Origin: Cryoendolithus antarcticus
Taxonomy: Eukaryota > Ascomycota > Dothideomycetes > Cladosporiales > Cladosporiaceae
Assembly (NCBI GenBank): GCA_002077065.1
Contig: NAJO01000015.1
Location: forward strand, 124,001-188,000
DNA length: 64,000 nt
Direction: 5' to 3'
The notes beneath the pieces are model-generated. The model saw only the letters and a program-made list of their open reading frames with translations. It did not search any database and was not told the DNA's origin. This document shows positions 1-10,843 of this stretch, piece after piece. How positions within the stretch are numbered: position 1 is the first letter of the stretch; each line of letters starts with the position of its first letter. A program made the position numbers and the translations under genes.

Positions 1-1008
1 CGCAGGTGCTTGTAGTCACACTCTCAGGGACAGCATTACCTTTTGTATACACTCACGGTCAAACTTGTAGCACCTCAGCTCGGGGCTGAAGCTCCTGTCA
101 AGCTTGTTGCCTCTTCGACTAGGGGGCCAGGATCCGACGCATGCGTGGAACGAACGCGAGTACGCCCTCAACTCTGTCAGTATGGTCTCGAACCGCAGTT
201 TGGTACGCTTTCTCCTCTACACGACGTAAAGCTCAGGAGGGGAAGACTCTCCGATCTGTAATTCACCCAGACCGTTGTCATGTGGTAGGTTGTCCACCTC
301 TCGCAGCGAAGTCATTTAAGTGGGGCTGACATCAACATCAACATAGTCCGAGGGGTCTGCGATCGGCGTTGTCAGCATTGGTTACATCTGTCGTACAATG
401 AATGTGCAATAATGCATGACAGTGACTCGCAATGGAAATGACAGTACAGGTAGCCGTGTCGCGCTCCAACAGCAAGAGATGAAGTCGTCGAGTAGTGTCT
501 TTGTGCGACTATCCCCGCCGCGCTACGGTTGCCGTGGTGAGATGAGCTACTAGTCAGCAAAAGTGCTGTCGCCATATCATTGTCGTAGAGATCGATGCAG
601 ACGATACTTTGATCAAGAACTGGACTGTGAGCGTAACATACTGGATCTCCTCAGGCTGCAAACGAGGCTGTCTTGCCAGGCGTCGAACTGTGGCGGAGCA
701 GGACAACCACAGGTACCTACTCTCGAACAATCAGCGCGAACGAGAGGCTACGCATCTTTCTTGAATTATTTCCTCATACCCTGATATTCGAGGATTTCCG
801 ATGACAGTTCCTGAGCACCTAGATGTCAAGCCGCGACAATCAGACCTTGATGCATGCCACCGTTGAGAGGTGTCCAAGATTGCCCTAGCTACGAAAGCAG
901 CATCCAGCTACGGCCTCCTCGCAAGAGTGCATTGATCGGCGAGCATCGATCGAGCTTGATTGATCACTTCGAGGACAAGTCCTCGCCAGTCTCTCACTCT
1001 TGCTCAAC
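1..1008. other. Upstream intergenic segment
   Basis: No convincing gene. Open frames here are short, lack family resemblance and have no good splice partners. The last few hundred bases are presumably the promoter and 5' leader of the GH17 gene starting at 1009. Confidence 0.6.
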
Positions 1009-2877
1009 ATGGCGCCTGCACCACCCCATCATCAATATGGCGTTCAACCACCGAGATCTGGACGACCAGCCTGGCACAGCTCTACGACCTCGCAAGCATC
1101 AGAGCCGGATATTCCTGACTTCGGTAACGCCTTTCGAGACATCGATAACTTGTACGGTGGAGGTGCGCCACGATCCCGCTCGACAACGCCCGAACGCAGA
1201 TACTGGCGACCTCACGGGCGAGACATATCGTCGAGACGGTCTCCAATACCGGCTAGAGTACCGCTGCATCGACATGAAGAGTCTGCGAGCTCCATCACAC
1301 CGTTGATGATTCGCAACGACGATCCCTCACGCCAGTCCCCGTCTCCAGTCAGAAGGAAGCAGGCGTCGCCGATCAGAGCGCCCGCAGCCGTGCCGATTGC
1401 AAGTCGACTCGATAAGCATTTTGATGGACCACCTCCAAAGGTTTTCAGAGACGACGGCTACGGCAGCTACGACATTGTACAATCGAGCGGCCGCACAAAC
1501 ATGCCCACTTTGTCACTCGTTGAGCAGCCAAGGGGACGACCTGCAGCTTATGATCGACCAACGTATCGCGATCCACGGAATGTGTATGTCAGTGAGGATG
1601 ACTTCGAAGATGTCAACAGAAGCAGGCACTCGGAGATCCATGCGCCCGTAGCTGCTTCTGCATACATTGACGGCAGCTCGAAGGCAGAAAGAAGTGACTG
1701 GCTGGACGAGCAGCGTCACAGTAAGAAGCGAATGAAGTGGATCATTGGCATCATCATAGCTCTGCTCGTTGTTGCTGGTGCTGTGGGTGGGGCTGTTGGG
1801 GGTGTGCTTGCATCGAAGAAGTCTCACTCGGCTGGCTCGACCAGTAATAGTGGTACCACATCCACATCAACATCTGGAGTCTACGATCTGCACTCGAAAC
1901 CAGTACAGTCCCTGCTGAATAACAAGGCGCTGCATAAAGTGTTTCCTGGTATGGACTACACGCCTCTCAATGCACAGTATCCCGCATGCCTCACGGTACC
2001 GCCCGATCAGAACAACATCACCCTCGATATTGCAATGCTGTCTCAGCTCACGCCTGCTGTGCGCCTCTATGGGACTGACTGTAACCAGACTGAGATGGTA
2101 CTCGAGGCCATCAACTTGCTAGACCTCAACGCCACGCTGCAAGTCTGGCTCGGCGTTTGGCTGGACAACAACCAGACGTCGAACGACCGACAGCTTGCTC
2201 AGATGTACACATTACTAGACACATACCCTTCTGACCACTTCGCCGGCCTGATCATAGGGAATGAGATACTGTTCCGGGGGGACATGCCAATTACCACTCT
2301 TGCTGGCATCCTTGCCGAAGTGCGTACGAATCTTACCACCCTTGCACTTACACTTCCAGTAGCAACGTCAGATCTTGGAGATGACTGGACTGCCGAGCTT
2401 GCTCTGTCCTCTGACATCGTGATGGCGAACGTACACCCTTTCTTCGCTGGCCTGACTCCAGACGTAGCACCCGGCTGGACGTGGGAGTTCTGGCAGACCC
2501 ATGATGCCCAGCTCCGCACGGCTTCTGCTACCGGCGCAGCAACATGGCCGAAAAGCATCATCTCCGAGGTCGGCTGGCCGAGCGAAGGCGGCAATGACTG
2601 CGGCAATGCTAGCGGAACCTGCCCAAGTGATACTGCAGGTGCTGTGGCAAGTATTGAGAACCTCAATGCGTTCATGGACGGCTTCGTATGCCAAAGTCTC
2701 GCCAATGGCACGACGTTCTTCTGGTTCGAGGCCTTCGATGAGCCGTGGAAGCATCAGTTCGATAACGGGACGAGGAGGTGGGAGAGCAAGTGGGGGCTGA
2801 TGGACGAGGGAAAGAATGTCAAGGATGGGCTGGTGATTCCGGATTGCGGAGGGAAGACCATCAGCAAGGCGTACTGA
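1009..2877 (+). CDS. btgC: Membrane-anchored glucan endo-1,3-beta-glucosidase, GH17 (btgC type)
   Basis: Single-exon gene of 622 residues. The open frame extends nine bases upstream, but the codon there is TTG; the ATG at 1009 sits in a good context (AACATGG). Residues 1-242 are a hydrophilic Ser/Pro/Arg-rich cytoplasmic tail. A single membrane segment follows at about 243-268 (WIIGIIIALLVV then a Gly/Ala/Val stretch), then a Ser/Thr linker, so it is a type II membrane protein. The GH17 domain fills the rest: GNEILFRGD carries the putative proton donor Glu419, and ISEVGWPSEGG carries the putative nucleophile Glu520. Length and layout match Aspergillus BtgC, which is described as hydrolysing cell-wall beta-1,3-glucan at the cell surface. 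Ends TAC-TGA; several N-x-S/T sites lie in the exported part. Confidence 0.93.
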   Translation: MAPAPPHHQYGVQPPRSGRPAWHSSTTSQASEPDIPDFGNAFRDIDNLYGGGAPRSRSTTPERRYWRPHGRDISSRRSPIPARVPLHRHEESASSITPLMIRNDDPSRQSPSPVRRKQASPIRAPAAVPIASRLDKHFDGPPPKVFRDDGYGSYDIVQSSGRTNMPTLSLVEQPRGRPAAYDRPTYRDPRNVYVSEDDFEDVNRSRHSEIHAPVAASAYIDGSSKAERSDWLDEQRHSKKRMKWIIGIIIALLVVAGAVGGAVGGVLASKKSHSAGSTSNSGTTSTSTSGVYDLHSKPVQSLLNNKALHKVFPGMDYTPLNAQYPACLTVPPDQNNITLDIAMLSQLTPAVRLYGTDCNQTEMVLEAINLLDLNATLQVWLGVWLDNNQTSNDRQLAQMYTLLDTYPSDHFAGLIIGNEILFRGDMPITTLAGILAEVRTNLTTLALTLPVATSDLGDDWTAELALSSDIVMANVHPFFAGLTPDVAPGWTWEFWQTHDAQLRTASATGAATWPKSIISEVGWPSEGGNDCGNASGTCPSDTAGAVASIENLNAFMDGFVCQSLANGTTFFWFEAFDEPWKHQFDNGTRRWESKWGLMDEGKNVKDGLVIPDCGGKTISKAY

Positions 2878-3450
2878 ATGAGAGCATTATCTCGACGACG
2901 TACCACGAAGTGATACAGATCTCACACGAATGCATGTTTTTAGCGAGTCGCAATTTGACTGCTCTCACTCAGCAGAAAGTCTGTTCAGTCTTGTGCTAGT
3001 GCTACTGTCATGCACGCCATGAGCGTACATTCGCACTCTACCGGCCGTGGAGAGAGTGTGTCTTAGCGACAGATTGTGTGCGGTGACCTACGGCTTTCGC
3101 TGCCACTCTATTCGACCGCGTTTGTTGCGCCGGAGAGTGTAGAGACGCTTCAGCGATAAGCGGTAATCGTGTTGTCTCCAGACTGACATCGAAGCGGAGT
3201 TGGTGTGAGATGTACACTATATATTCTACTCCAGGGCCTCCAGCGACTGTACCGTTACCATTACACATTATACATCGCTACCACATGACCACTAAAAGCA
3301 ATAGCAAATCGCTCAAAAGGGTATCACTCGCTAGCCTCCCATAACACATCAAATCATTAATAGTACAGTTTGCGTATCTGAAAAGCCTGCAATCCTGCTG
3401 TAGACCAGTTGATTGCCATCGAAAATCGCAGTCGCAGGTTGGCATCTTGG
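2878..3450. other. Convergent intergenic segment
   Basis: Lies between the stops of the convergent GH17 and ankyrin-like genes. Both 3' untranslated regions are expected here. No gene seen. Confidence 0.6.
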
Positions 3451-6120
3451 CTACATGGCTTCATGACGCTCGATGTTGCGGACTCGGTCCCGAACGGAGA
3501 CACTTGGTGGCGCGACCAATTGCAGCCTGCTCAGACCATCGGTACCATAGAAGCCTTGCCGCTTGCGACTATCGGGCGAGCTCGATGCCGTCGGTGCACA
3601 AGTTGGTGACGTTGCGGCGTCTCGGATAGGGCTCGCAAGTAACGAGGCCGTGTCCGCGCCGTCAAGTGGAAGAGACGATTGCTCTACACTGTCGACGAGA
3701 GCCGAATCTTGGTAGATAGTAGTGGGCAAGGCGTTGGCATGACCATGAAGTCCTTCGAGCGCCTCCGTCGCGGCTTGAGACGCCAGAGCATCGTTGATCA
3801 ACGCAAGGTACTCGTGAGTTGGCGCGTCAGGTGTGAAGGGAGACCAAGGTGAAGTTTGAGCAGTCGCTCCGCCGGAGTAGAGACTGGGCAAGCCGGCGCT
3901 AGGCGGAGACAGCCCAGGACTATGTGCGAACGATGCTGGTACGAAGGGACCAGCGGTAGTGGTCGGATCGAGAGGCGCAGCAGGGCCGAAAGTCGTTAGT
4001 TCAGGGATTGGCGTAAGTTCCGCAGAGCCTCGAACGTGTTCAGACGCTTGCTCACGCCGCCGCATGTTGATGGTGCCAAAGATCATCGGAGCAGTATCGA
4101 AGGCATTCGCGTCAGGCGCTGGAGCTACTGCGCCGGCTGTCGACAGATCGTGATGATGAGTGCCATGCGCAAATAGTGCCCCTGCTTGAACCGCTTGGCC
4201 AGCAACACGATCAACATGATCATTCTGTGCCGTGTCCCGAGACGCAATGCTCAGAACAGGGTCCTGATCACTTATGTGTGCGTGGCTGCCGTATATTGCA
4301 GGGGATACTTGTGCGCTGGGACGTGCCGTGGTCATCATATGAGACTGTATCAGCGCGCGATAGTCGACCTGGTGAGGCGGGGTTGTAGACGTGAGTTTCG
4401 TGTTGTGGTTGACTCCCGCAGGTCCAGTGGTGCGTAGTGTGGCTTCGACAGGCTCATCAGATCTGCTACTACCCTGACGGCGGCGTTTCGTCGAGTACTG
4501 AGGCTCTCGAAGAGGCGTAACCTCTCTTGCAATGCCATGCACTGACCGCTTCTTGGACACACCCTCCGTGATCTCGTGGTGGCCTGCTGTGGTGTTTAGC
4601 TTGTCGAAAGGACATTGCGAGTCACCACAGTCATGTACACGGAGGCGCTGGCTTGTGCGTCCTGGATCGCGGTCAAGAGCATCGCAGAGCTTCGTGAACG
4701 TGCTAGATATCCCTGCGGCATTAGTCCTTGCCTTAGCTTGCCATCGTAAAGGGTCCTTGTGGTCATCGAATCCGAAAGTCAGATGTTCGGTGCACTTCAG
4801 AATGTTCGCATACACTTCGTGATTGTTGATGTCTTCTTTTCTGAGATTGCGCAGCGCTTCCTCACAGCAGTCGCTAACTGAGATATTGGCAGCGTGAGCC
4901 GGGGTCAGCTTCATTCGAGTGAGCACATCCGCGCCAGACCAAAGCAAAACTCCACACGTTTTCGAGTAACACAGCGAAGCTGCGATGTGCAGCGCGGTTG
5001 CGCCATTGTTCGGATCACGAGTCTGAACCGCTACCCTTTCCGCCGCCAGCATCGCTTCGATGGCACAACGACGTAGCTTCTGGCCATGAGCGATGTCTGC
5101 AGTCGATTGCTGCTCAGAATCAACTACCTCCAGCCGTTCACGCCAGTCCGTGAAAGCTGCGAGAGTTAGTCTTGATTGTTCATCGCCATGTATGTGCTGC
5201 TGTATACGTGCATGTAGCGCGCGAGCATAAGCTTCGTCATATAACGAAGCCTTGGCCGACGAGTCAGCTGGCACAGTGACGTCGAGCAACGTGCTGAGAG
5301 CGATCAATGGGCCTGGGAACAGGGGCGGGGCGAGACGACTTGAAGCAGCTGTTTGATTGGTGAGGGATCTGTGTTTCATAATGTGGCGGACCGTCCTAGC
5401 CGATTGTCCAGACACTTCTGCAAGTTTTTCGGCGAGTTTCGTCGAATCTATCGACCATCGCTCTGGCTGTAAGGTGCTCAACGTATCTATCTCGGACCCA
5501 ACGCTTGATACGTTGCGGATGTGGACGCGCGGGCTCTCGGAATGATACACAGTCTTGACCATTGGGCGCGTTGAGCTGTCTGCCACTGGCACGAAGCTCA
5601 CGTGGCGGTGGCTGGAGAACGTGATGGCGATATGATCGGTGCTGCTCTGGTCTGTAGCAGTCAGGTGCGCCCCATGATGTGCCGGCGATGAAGGTGATGG
5701 TGCGTGTGCATTCGTGGTCATGTCGTGATCGACAGCTACAACTTTTGTTATGCAGTTGCCATTGTGCTCACATAATTCCGCTTGACGAGCCAAACCTTCG
5801 CGTCGGTTCTTTCTCCCCTTACGACTCTTCAGGCGGGTGTCGTCCGGCTTGGGGCCATCTCCATGTGACTCGATCCAGTTGCGCACAATCAATGGCCCAG
5901 GGCCACCAGCTTCCTGAACGGCGTTGGTGATGTCCTTGATCGGAGCATCGGTGCAATGGAAAAATCTCTTGATCATGCGTTGGAGGGAGTTCGCAACCTG
6001 CTTGGGCGCTCTACCGGGTTTGCCAGCTTGCTGGAAAGCCGCGTGCGTGCGCCCAGTAACGATTGCGCTCCTTCCAGAGACCTCATTGTCGGACTGTCGC
6101 TGGGTGGCAAGGGTAGCCAT
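3451..6120 (-). CDS. Large orphan protein with ankyrin-like repeats
   Basis: Uninterrupted 889-residue frame from ATG at 6120 to TAG at 3451. I do not recognise a named family. Residues about 38-86 are basic and helical (VANSLQRMIKRFFHC, then IVRNWIES), and about 228-252 (KLAEKLAEVSGQSARTVRHI) look like a second helix-turn-helix-like segment. Around 365-410 there is one clear ankyrin-type pair: NNGATALHIAAS, then SGADV and LTPAHAANIS. The C-terminal half is low-complexity, rich in Ser, Thr, Pro and Ala. Two possible DNA-binding helices plus an ankyrin pair would suit a nuclear regulator, but that is inference only. The gene faces away from the 3.5-kb gene-poor stretch, which would hold its promoter. 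It is intronless, which is uncommon among its neighbours for this length. Confidence 0.75.
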   Translation of the reverse strand: MATLATQRQSDNEVSGRSAIVTGRTHAAFQQAGKPGRAPKQVANSLQRMIKRFFHCTDAPIKDITNAVQEAGGPGPLIVRNWIESHGDGPKPDDTRLKSRKGRKNRREGLARQAELCEHNGNCITKVVAVDHDMTTNAHAPSPSSPAHHGAHLTATDQSSTDHIAITFSSHRHVSFVPVADSSTRPMVKTVYHSESPRVHIRNVSSVGSEIDTLSTLQPERWSIDSTKLAEKLAEVSGQSARTVRHIMKHRSLTNQTAASSRLAPPLFPGPLIALSTLLDVTVPADSSAKASLYDEAYARALHARIQQHIHGDEQSRLTLAAFTDWRERLEVVDSEQQSTADIAHGQKLRRCAIEAMLAAERVAVQTRDPNNGATALHIAASLCYSKTCGVLLWSGADVLTRMKLTPAHAANISVSDCCEEALRNLRKEDINNHEVYANILKCTEHLTFGFDDHKDPLRWQAKARTNAAGISSTFTKLCDALDRDPGRTSQRLRVHDCGDSQCPFDKLNTTAGHHEITEGVSKKRSVHGIAREVTPLREPQYSTKRRRQGSSRSDEPVEATLRTTGPAGVNHNTKLTSTTPPHQVDYRALIQSHMMTTARPSAQVSPAIYGSHAHISDQDPVLSIASRDTAQNDHVDRVAGQAVQAGALFAHGTHHHDLSTAGAVAPAPDANAFDTAPMIFGTINMRRREQASEHVRGSAELTPIPELTTFGPAAPLDPTTTAGPFVPASFAHSPGLSPPSAGLPSLYSGGATAQTSPWSPFTPDAPTHEYLALINDALASQAATEALEGLHGHANALPTTIYQDSALVDSVEQSSLPLDGADTASLLASPIRDAATSPTCAPTASSSPDSRKRQGFYGTDGLSRLQLVAPPSVSVRDRVRNIERHEAM

Positions 6121-9100
6121 AGAGTCGGGATTGTGAAGCGATGCTGGCGATGTGTGTGACTGTCATGCGGTGTGAGACTGTCATGCGTTGTGTGACAGCA
6201 CGTGTGGCAGCTAGATACCGACCGACCTCTTCGCAGGAGCCCGAGACGGTGTCACCTAATTGTCATGCTGAACTGGGTGCTTGGGACTGGCGAATGCAGG
6301 ACACAGCAATCCCTTCTACTACATGCTCGCGACGTCAATTTTTATCGTCGTCAAGCTGCGTGCCGGCTGATTCGGAAATTTGCATCAAAAATCACCCAGC
6401 AAGGCATCCAAGCCAAGACGCCGCGCAAGCATGTTGAGGCTCACGGTGGTGATTGCATACGATCTCGAAGCAGACGCATCACTGCACACGGCCTTGCGTT
6501 TGGTGCACCGGTCAAGAGTTGCGGCCCCGCCAAAATAGGTCTCATGACCCACCGGCATGGCACACTAACGTACGCTAATCTCCTGTGGCTGCCAGGGGCC
6601 AGGGCCCGTTGCTGCCGATCTTTGAACATGTGTTTGCCTTCGCGATCTCGCCCAGGCAGAAGAAAGCCGGGAGAGCATGGCGGTCGGCCGTAAGGATCAA
6701 GTAAACCAGGACCATCCTTGATCGCACCTCACATACATGCTGAAATGTAGGAACGCACCGACAGGTTGACACCTCGTACACGGGTAGCTGGTAATGTACC
6801 TTTGACGATATGACAGCAAAACGTATGCAGAGCCTAAGCCTCGCAGGCGGCACGGGCAAAGGTTTGTGCTTCTTCACATCAGCATCACCCCGACAGCTCA
6901 TGATGTCGCATCGGTGTTTTCAAGCATGCTATCATTTGCCAATGTAGCTCAAAGCTCGGACTCATCAGTGCGGCTCGTTTGATGACCTTTGCCACATTAT
7001 TGACGTGACCTCGTCTGACTGGTGCGTTGAGATTGATTGAAAGCGTTCACCGCCAGAATCGGAGTTTGCGACTGACGCACCCACCCATGGTGCCTTGCAT
7101 GATCATCGCGACGTGGCAGACGGCCGGAGATAATGGCCTTGTGGTTCGGATAGACTAGAATGATTTTGATTGGCCATATTGTCGTGTGCCTGAACTCGCG
7201 GGAACCCGTTGGATGTTTCATCACCAGGTGGCATGAGTGAAACAAAGTGAGCCCGCCGCCAGGGAAAACCTGCCGTCGGACAAGTAGCCGAGCGAATGTT
7301 CCGTGCAACGGCTGTCAAGCCACGCTTGTGCTCTGTGTTTGGCTTCGGCGTCCATGGTCTGCCGACTGGACGCGATGATGGGTAGATCAAACCCCGTAGC
7401 GTAGCGTGCAAATCAGCAATGACCGATGTCCTGTGCTGGTCCCGTGGTGGGGGTGGTTCCACGCAAGTGGCCAACACGCGCCTGCTGGTCGAAAGGTCTG
7501 GCCCTTTCGTCTCACACAGCCGTGCAGCTCGCGAAGTCTAATTTGACGTACCTGGTGGAGCCGTTCCTTGTTGTCCACCCACAGCCCTTCAACAATGGCT
7601 GTCATGTAAACTCTCAGCATGAATGATCACTCCAATACCAACAATGTCACCGTTGAGAGGACACTACTCTTTGCCGGCTCTATGACAGTATAACTACATC
7701 GCTGTGGTGCTGATCGTGTTAGAACTCCAGTGCCCTCTGTCGAGTGCACATCGTATGCCCTCTAAGAGTCATGGCGCGCACGGCACACTACAGCTCTAAA
7801 TAGAGCTTGCATCCCCGCGGGGCGCCGCACTGGCAGGCCCTGATCTTGGCTTGCTGCAGCCACCCGTCGAAAGCTGATCTGCACCCTCTTCCTCATGTTA
7901 AAAAGTTTCATAACCAGCAGCCTGTGAGTGTCCACGCGTGATACCTGCGGCCAAGGTAACCTAGACGACACGGCGCCGACTGGTGAGACTCTCTGCCAAC
8001 ACCCTTGCAAGATGCCTCATGATTCTAGAGGGATGAAGCGCGGCATCGTGAAGGAGTCCGGATGTACACACAGGCTATACAAAGCCAAGCGCGGCCGCAT
8101 GACAACACTCTACAGGGCCGGGCGACCAAATGTTAGCGAGCTGCACCGCAAGCGACGGAGTCTCAGAACTTCGCAGCGACTAATGTGGTGCTCCGGTATG
8201 GTGCAGCCTTTTTTCATTCGATGGCGAGGGTGATCATATTTCTGGCAAGCGCCGATGACGCAATCCTAGCTCCAGCAATGGCACACGACCGGCCCATGCA
8301 CCCAGCGTGGCAGCGTGCCTGGGTGGAAGCATGCGTGTGGATCCACTGCGGCAGCCGGTGGTCAGCTGAAGTCGAACAGCAGGTAGGGTCGTTGCTCAGG
8401 CATTGAACAGTCGCGTTTCAAAGTACGGCATGTTTCGTCACGGCGTTCAGGACCACGCGATCTGTGCTAGCGGGCAGATATCCGAGCGAGCGGCTTGCTG
8501 TATACGACAGCGGCTGTCAACGGCGGGGTGCTTTGATTCATGCCTTGTGGCTTGAGCGCTTGAGTATCCTTGCATGTCGAGTCTCAACCTGATATTGTGA
8601 TCGCAAACCCTACTTGTTGCGACCCGTCATGCAGGGGTGGATCTCGCGTAGATTGTGTCGAAGTATGCTGATGGCCTCCCACGACGCACAGGGGATGGCA
8701 CGAGCCTGACTGCGCAGAGGGAACATCAGTGTAGTTGCACAGCACATGTTAAGCGAAAGTTAGTCGAGTCAGTCCTGAAGTGTAACGGCGTCCACCACAT
8801 CTTGTTGTCCTCACCATCTAATGAGCGATCTCATGCATGCACACTTCTTGGTTGGTACAAGCCTCACATGTGGAAGGCGTTGGTGTACAGCACGCCCTAG
8901 CAGTAAGTGCCGTGCCGTCGAACAATGCTGACAATGTACGCTGGTCGGAGTACGGATGCACCGCCAACAGCAATTTCATCACGGACCACACTGCAGCTTC
9001 CAGGCTGTAATGCTACGATCATGGTGGTGGTATGATCGCCTCGCCACGCCAGGATCTAGCGCTCAAGAATATATTGAAGGGTACGGACCAGCCGCCGCGG

Positions 9101-9614
9101 AGCTAGACCACCGTGTGAGGGTACGAATGCAGCGCCTGTGCTAGGACTATCCGCTCATGCACTGCGGGCCCGGCGCTGATCAAAAGAAGCTTAACCCTGA
9201 TCCCTGCTGCAAAGTCGCTGCCATTCACATCTCGACTTCGCTTGCTTGGTCTGTGCGCGCAAGGTGGAAGTTCGTCGTGTCCGAGGTGTGCCACCGCCGC
9301 GCATGTCGCAAAGTGAACGCGCTGCCCTTCTCAACATCATATGCATATAATTGTAGAAAGCACTGACGCGAGTGTCAAAGGGCAAGGGTCGACCACAGGG
9401 TATAAGTATCTTCCACAATCAACACACTCGTCAACCGATTTTCAATCATCACTATATCTGGGTTCGTCTATTGCACGGCTGCGTATCTCTACCTAGTATA
9501 CTTCTCTTTGCACTGCGCTCTTTCATATCCACGAGGACGCCCCGAGTGCACTCCTCAATCAGTCAAGCATTGACCTGCATCAACATCATAAGTCATCACA
9601 AGATAGCATCAGCC
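6121..9614. other. 3.5-kb segment with no supportable gene
   Basis: All open frames are 60-165 codons, many without ATG, and none shows domain-like composition or clean splice partners. Base composition resembles the flanks rather than an AT-rich repeat island. A TATA-like TATAAG at 9401-9406 precedes the small gene at 9615. Could hold promoters, a non-coding RNA or an unrecognisably decayed element. Confidence 0.5.
9401..9406 (+). promoter_or_regulatory. TATA-like element
   Basis: TATAAG in GGGTATAAGTATC, about 210 bp upstream of the ATG at 9615. Plausible as a core promoter if the leader is about 180 nt. Judged from sequence and position only. Confidence 0.3.
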
Positions 9615-10274
9615 ATGCCTTCGTAAACCACCCTGCCTCCTCCGGCATACCCAACTCTCGCTGACACTCCGTTCCAGCCGCACCTCCTCCAACGCGAGCA
9701 CCAGCAGCACACGCAGCATCAAAAGCACGACCAGCACCAGCAGCGTCTCGACCAGATCCACGCAGACTACCAACACCACTGCTTCAAGCAGCACCGTCAA
9801 CCCAGGCGCCGCGCCACACGTCCACCAGGGCCCCATGCCACACGCCAACCATGTCCCCGTCCTCCATGGCAACAATACAGCGAACAATGCTTGGCCCTTT
9901 GCACTACCAGCTGAGGATCCCCTCGCTCAGGTTGGCAGCTGGAACGCGCCACCCGACCAGCACTACCTCAACGAAGTAGCCGCTCGCTCGCAGCAGATCC
10001 TCCAGCGCCCAGGAAATAACCGCAACGGCCGGCAGACCGTGTCTTGGGCGCACCTGGTGGCCGTTGATCCACTCGCCGCCGAGCTTGAGAGCCTGCTCCT
10101 CAGCGGGATGTGCTCATCAATGAAACCAAGATGAGTGATATGATTGGCGTAATGGCGTTGCTGGAACAGGGGAGGCGCTCTGGCCGAAGTATGCGTTACT
10201 CGCAGGTCGTTTGCTTCCGCCAGACGAAACTACCATACCCTAAGACTTTCGTTTATCTTTACTGGCGTTCATGA
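9615..10274 (+). CDS. Small Ser/Thr-rich hypothetical protein, three-exon model
   Basis: Tentative gene. ATG at 9615 is followed after two codons by an apparent stop, but a 55-nt intron (9623-9677: donor GTAAAC, branch GCTGACA, acceptor TTCCAG) joins it in frame to a long open stretch. A second possible intron, 10057-10103 (GTGGCC to CTCAG), leads into a coding-like tail (RDVLINETKMSDMIGVMALL) ending at TGA 10272-10274, giving 185 residues. Without the second intron the protein stops at 10134. The N-terminal third is almost all Ser and Thr; the middle has PDQHYLNEVAARSQQIL. No family recognised. The first intron is well supported, the second weakly. A decayed gene is the main alternative. Confidence 0.4.
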
Positions 10275-10843
10275 ACTAGCTTGGGAATCAGACCCGGCAT
10301 GGGTTAGGGGAATGATAATGGGAGGGCCAGAATTGGATATCTCACGATGCCAAATGGGAGGATACCCCACCTGGAAATAGATGCTTGTATCCATACACAG
10401 CGATTGAAGCAATGACATGATCATCACAGCGCCCCTTCGTGCTTGCTGCTTCTAGACGTGACCTAGCGTAGAGGCTCATGTATCCTAGATTGACCTTCGT
10501 GACTGCAACTGGAAGGGCGTTCATGCGACGGCAGACTTAGCGTAGGGCGTTCCTGGGCTCCAGAAGGGCGCCGACGCGTGATGCCGTCGGGAAGCGGGAA
10601 TGTAGACTTCATGATGGTACGTGACGCAGGAACGCGAGTTGCAGGAATTGGACCGACTGATAACTGGCGTGGGGAAATCCTGGCGTAAGTTCGGATGCAG
10701 GGCCAGTGCGGCACTGGCAGTGCCCTGGTACCACGACTTACGACCTCCCCGCGCTTACTCGCTTACACTTCAGAGCACGTGGGGAGCGATCACGGACGCA
10801 TTGCATTCAGCCCTACCACTCCATCCCCTCACTCCAGCCTACC
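10275..10843. other. Convergent intergenic segment
   Basis: Between the tentative small gene and the end of the DUF8035 gene. A short open stretch near 10621 (ERELQELDRLITGVGKSW) looks coding-like but has no ATG and no clear partner exon, so I do not call it. Confidence 0.45.
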
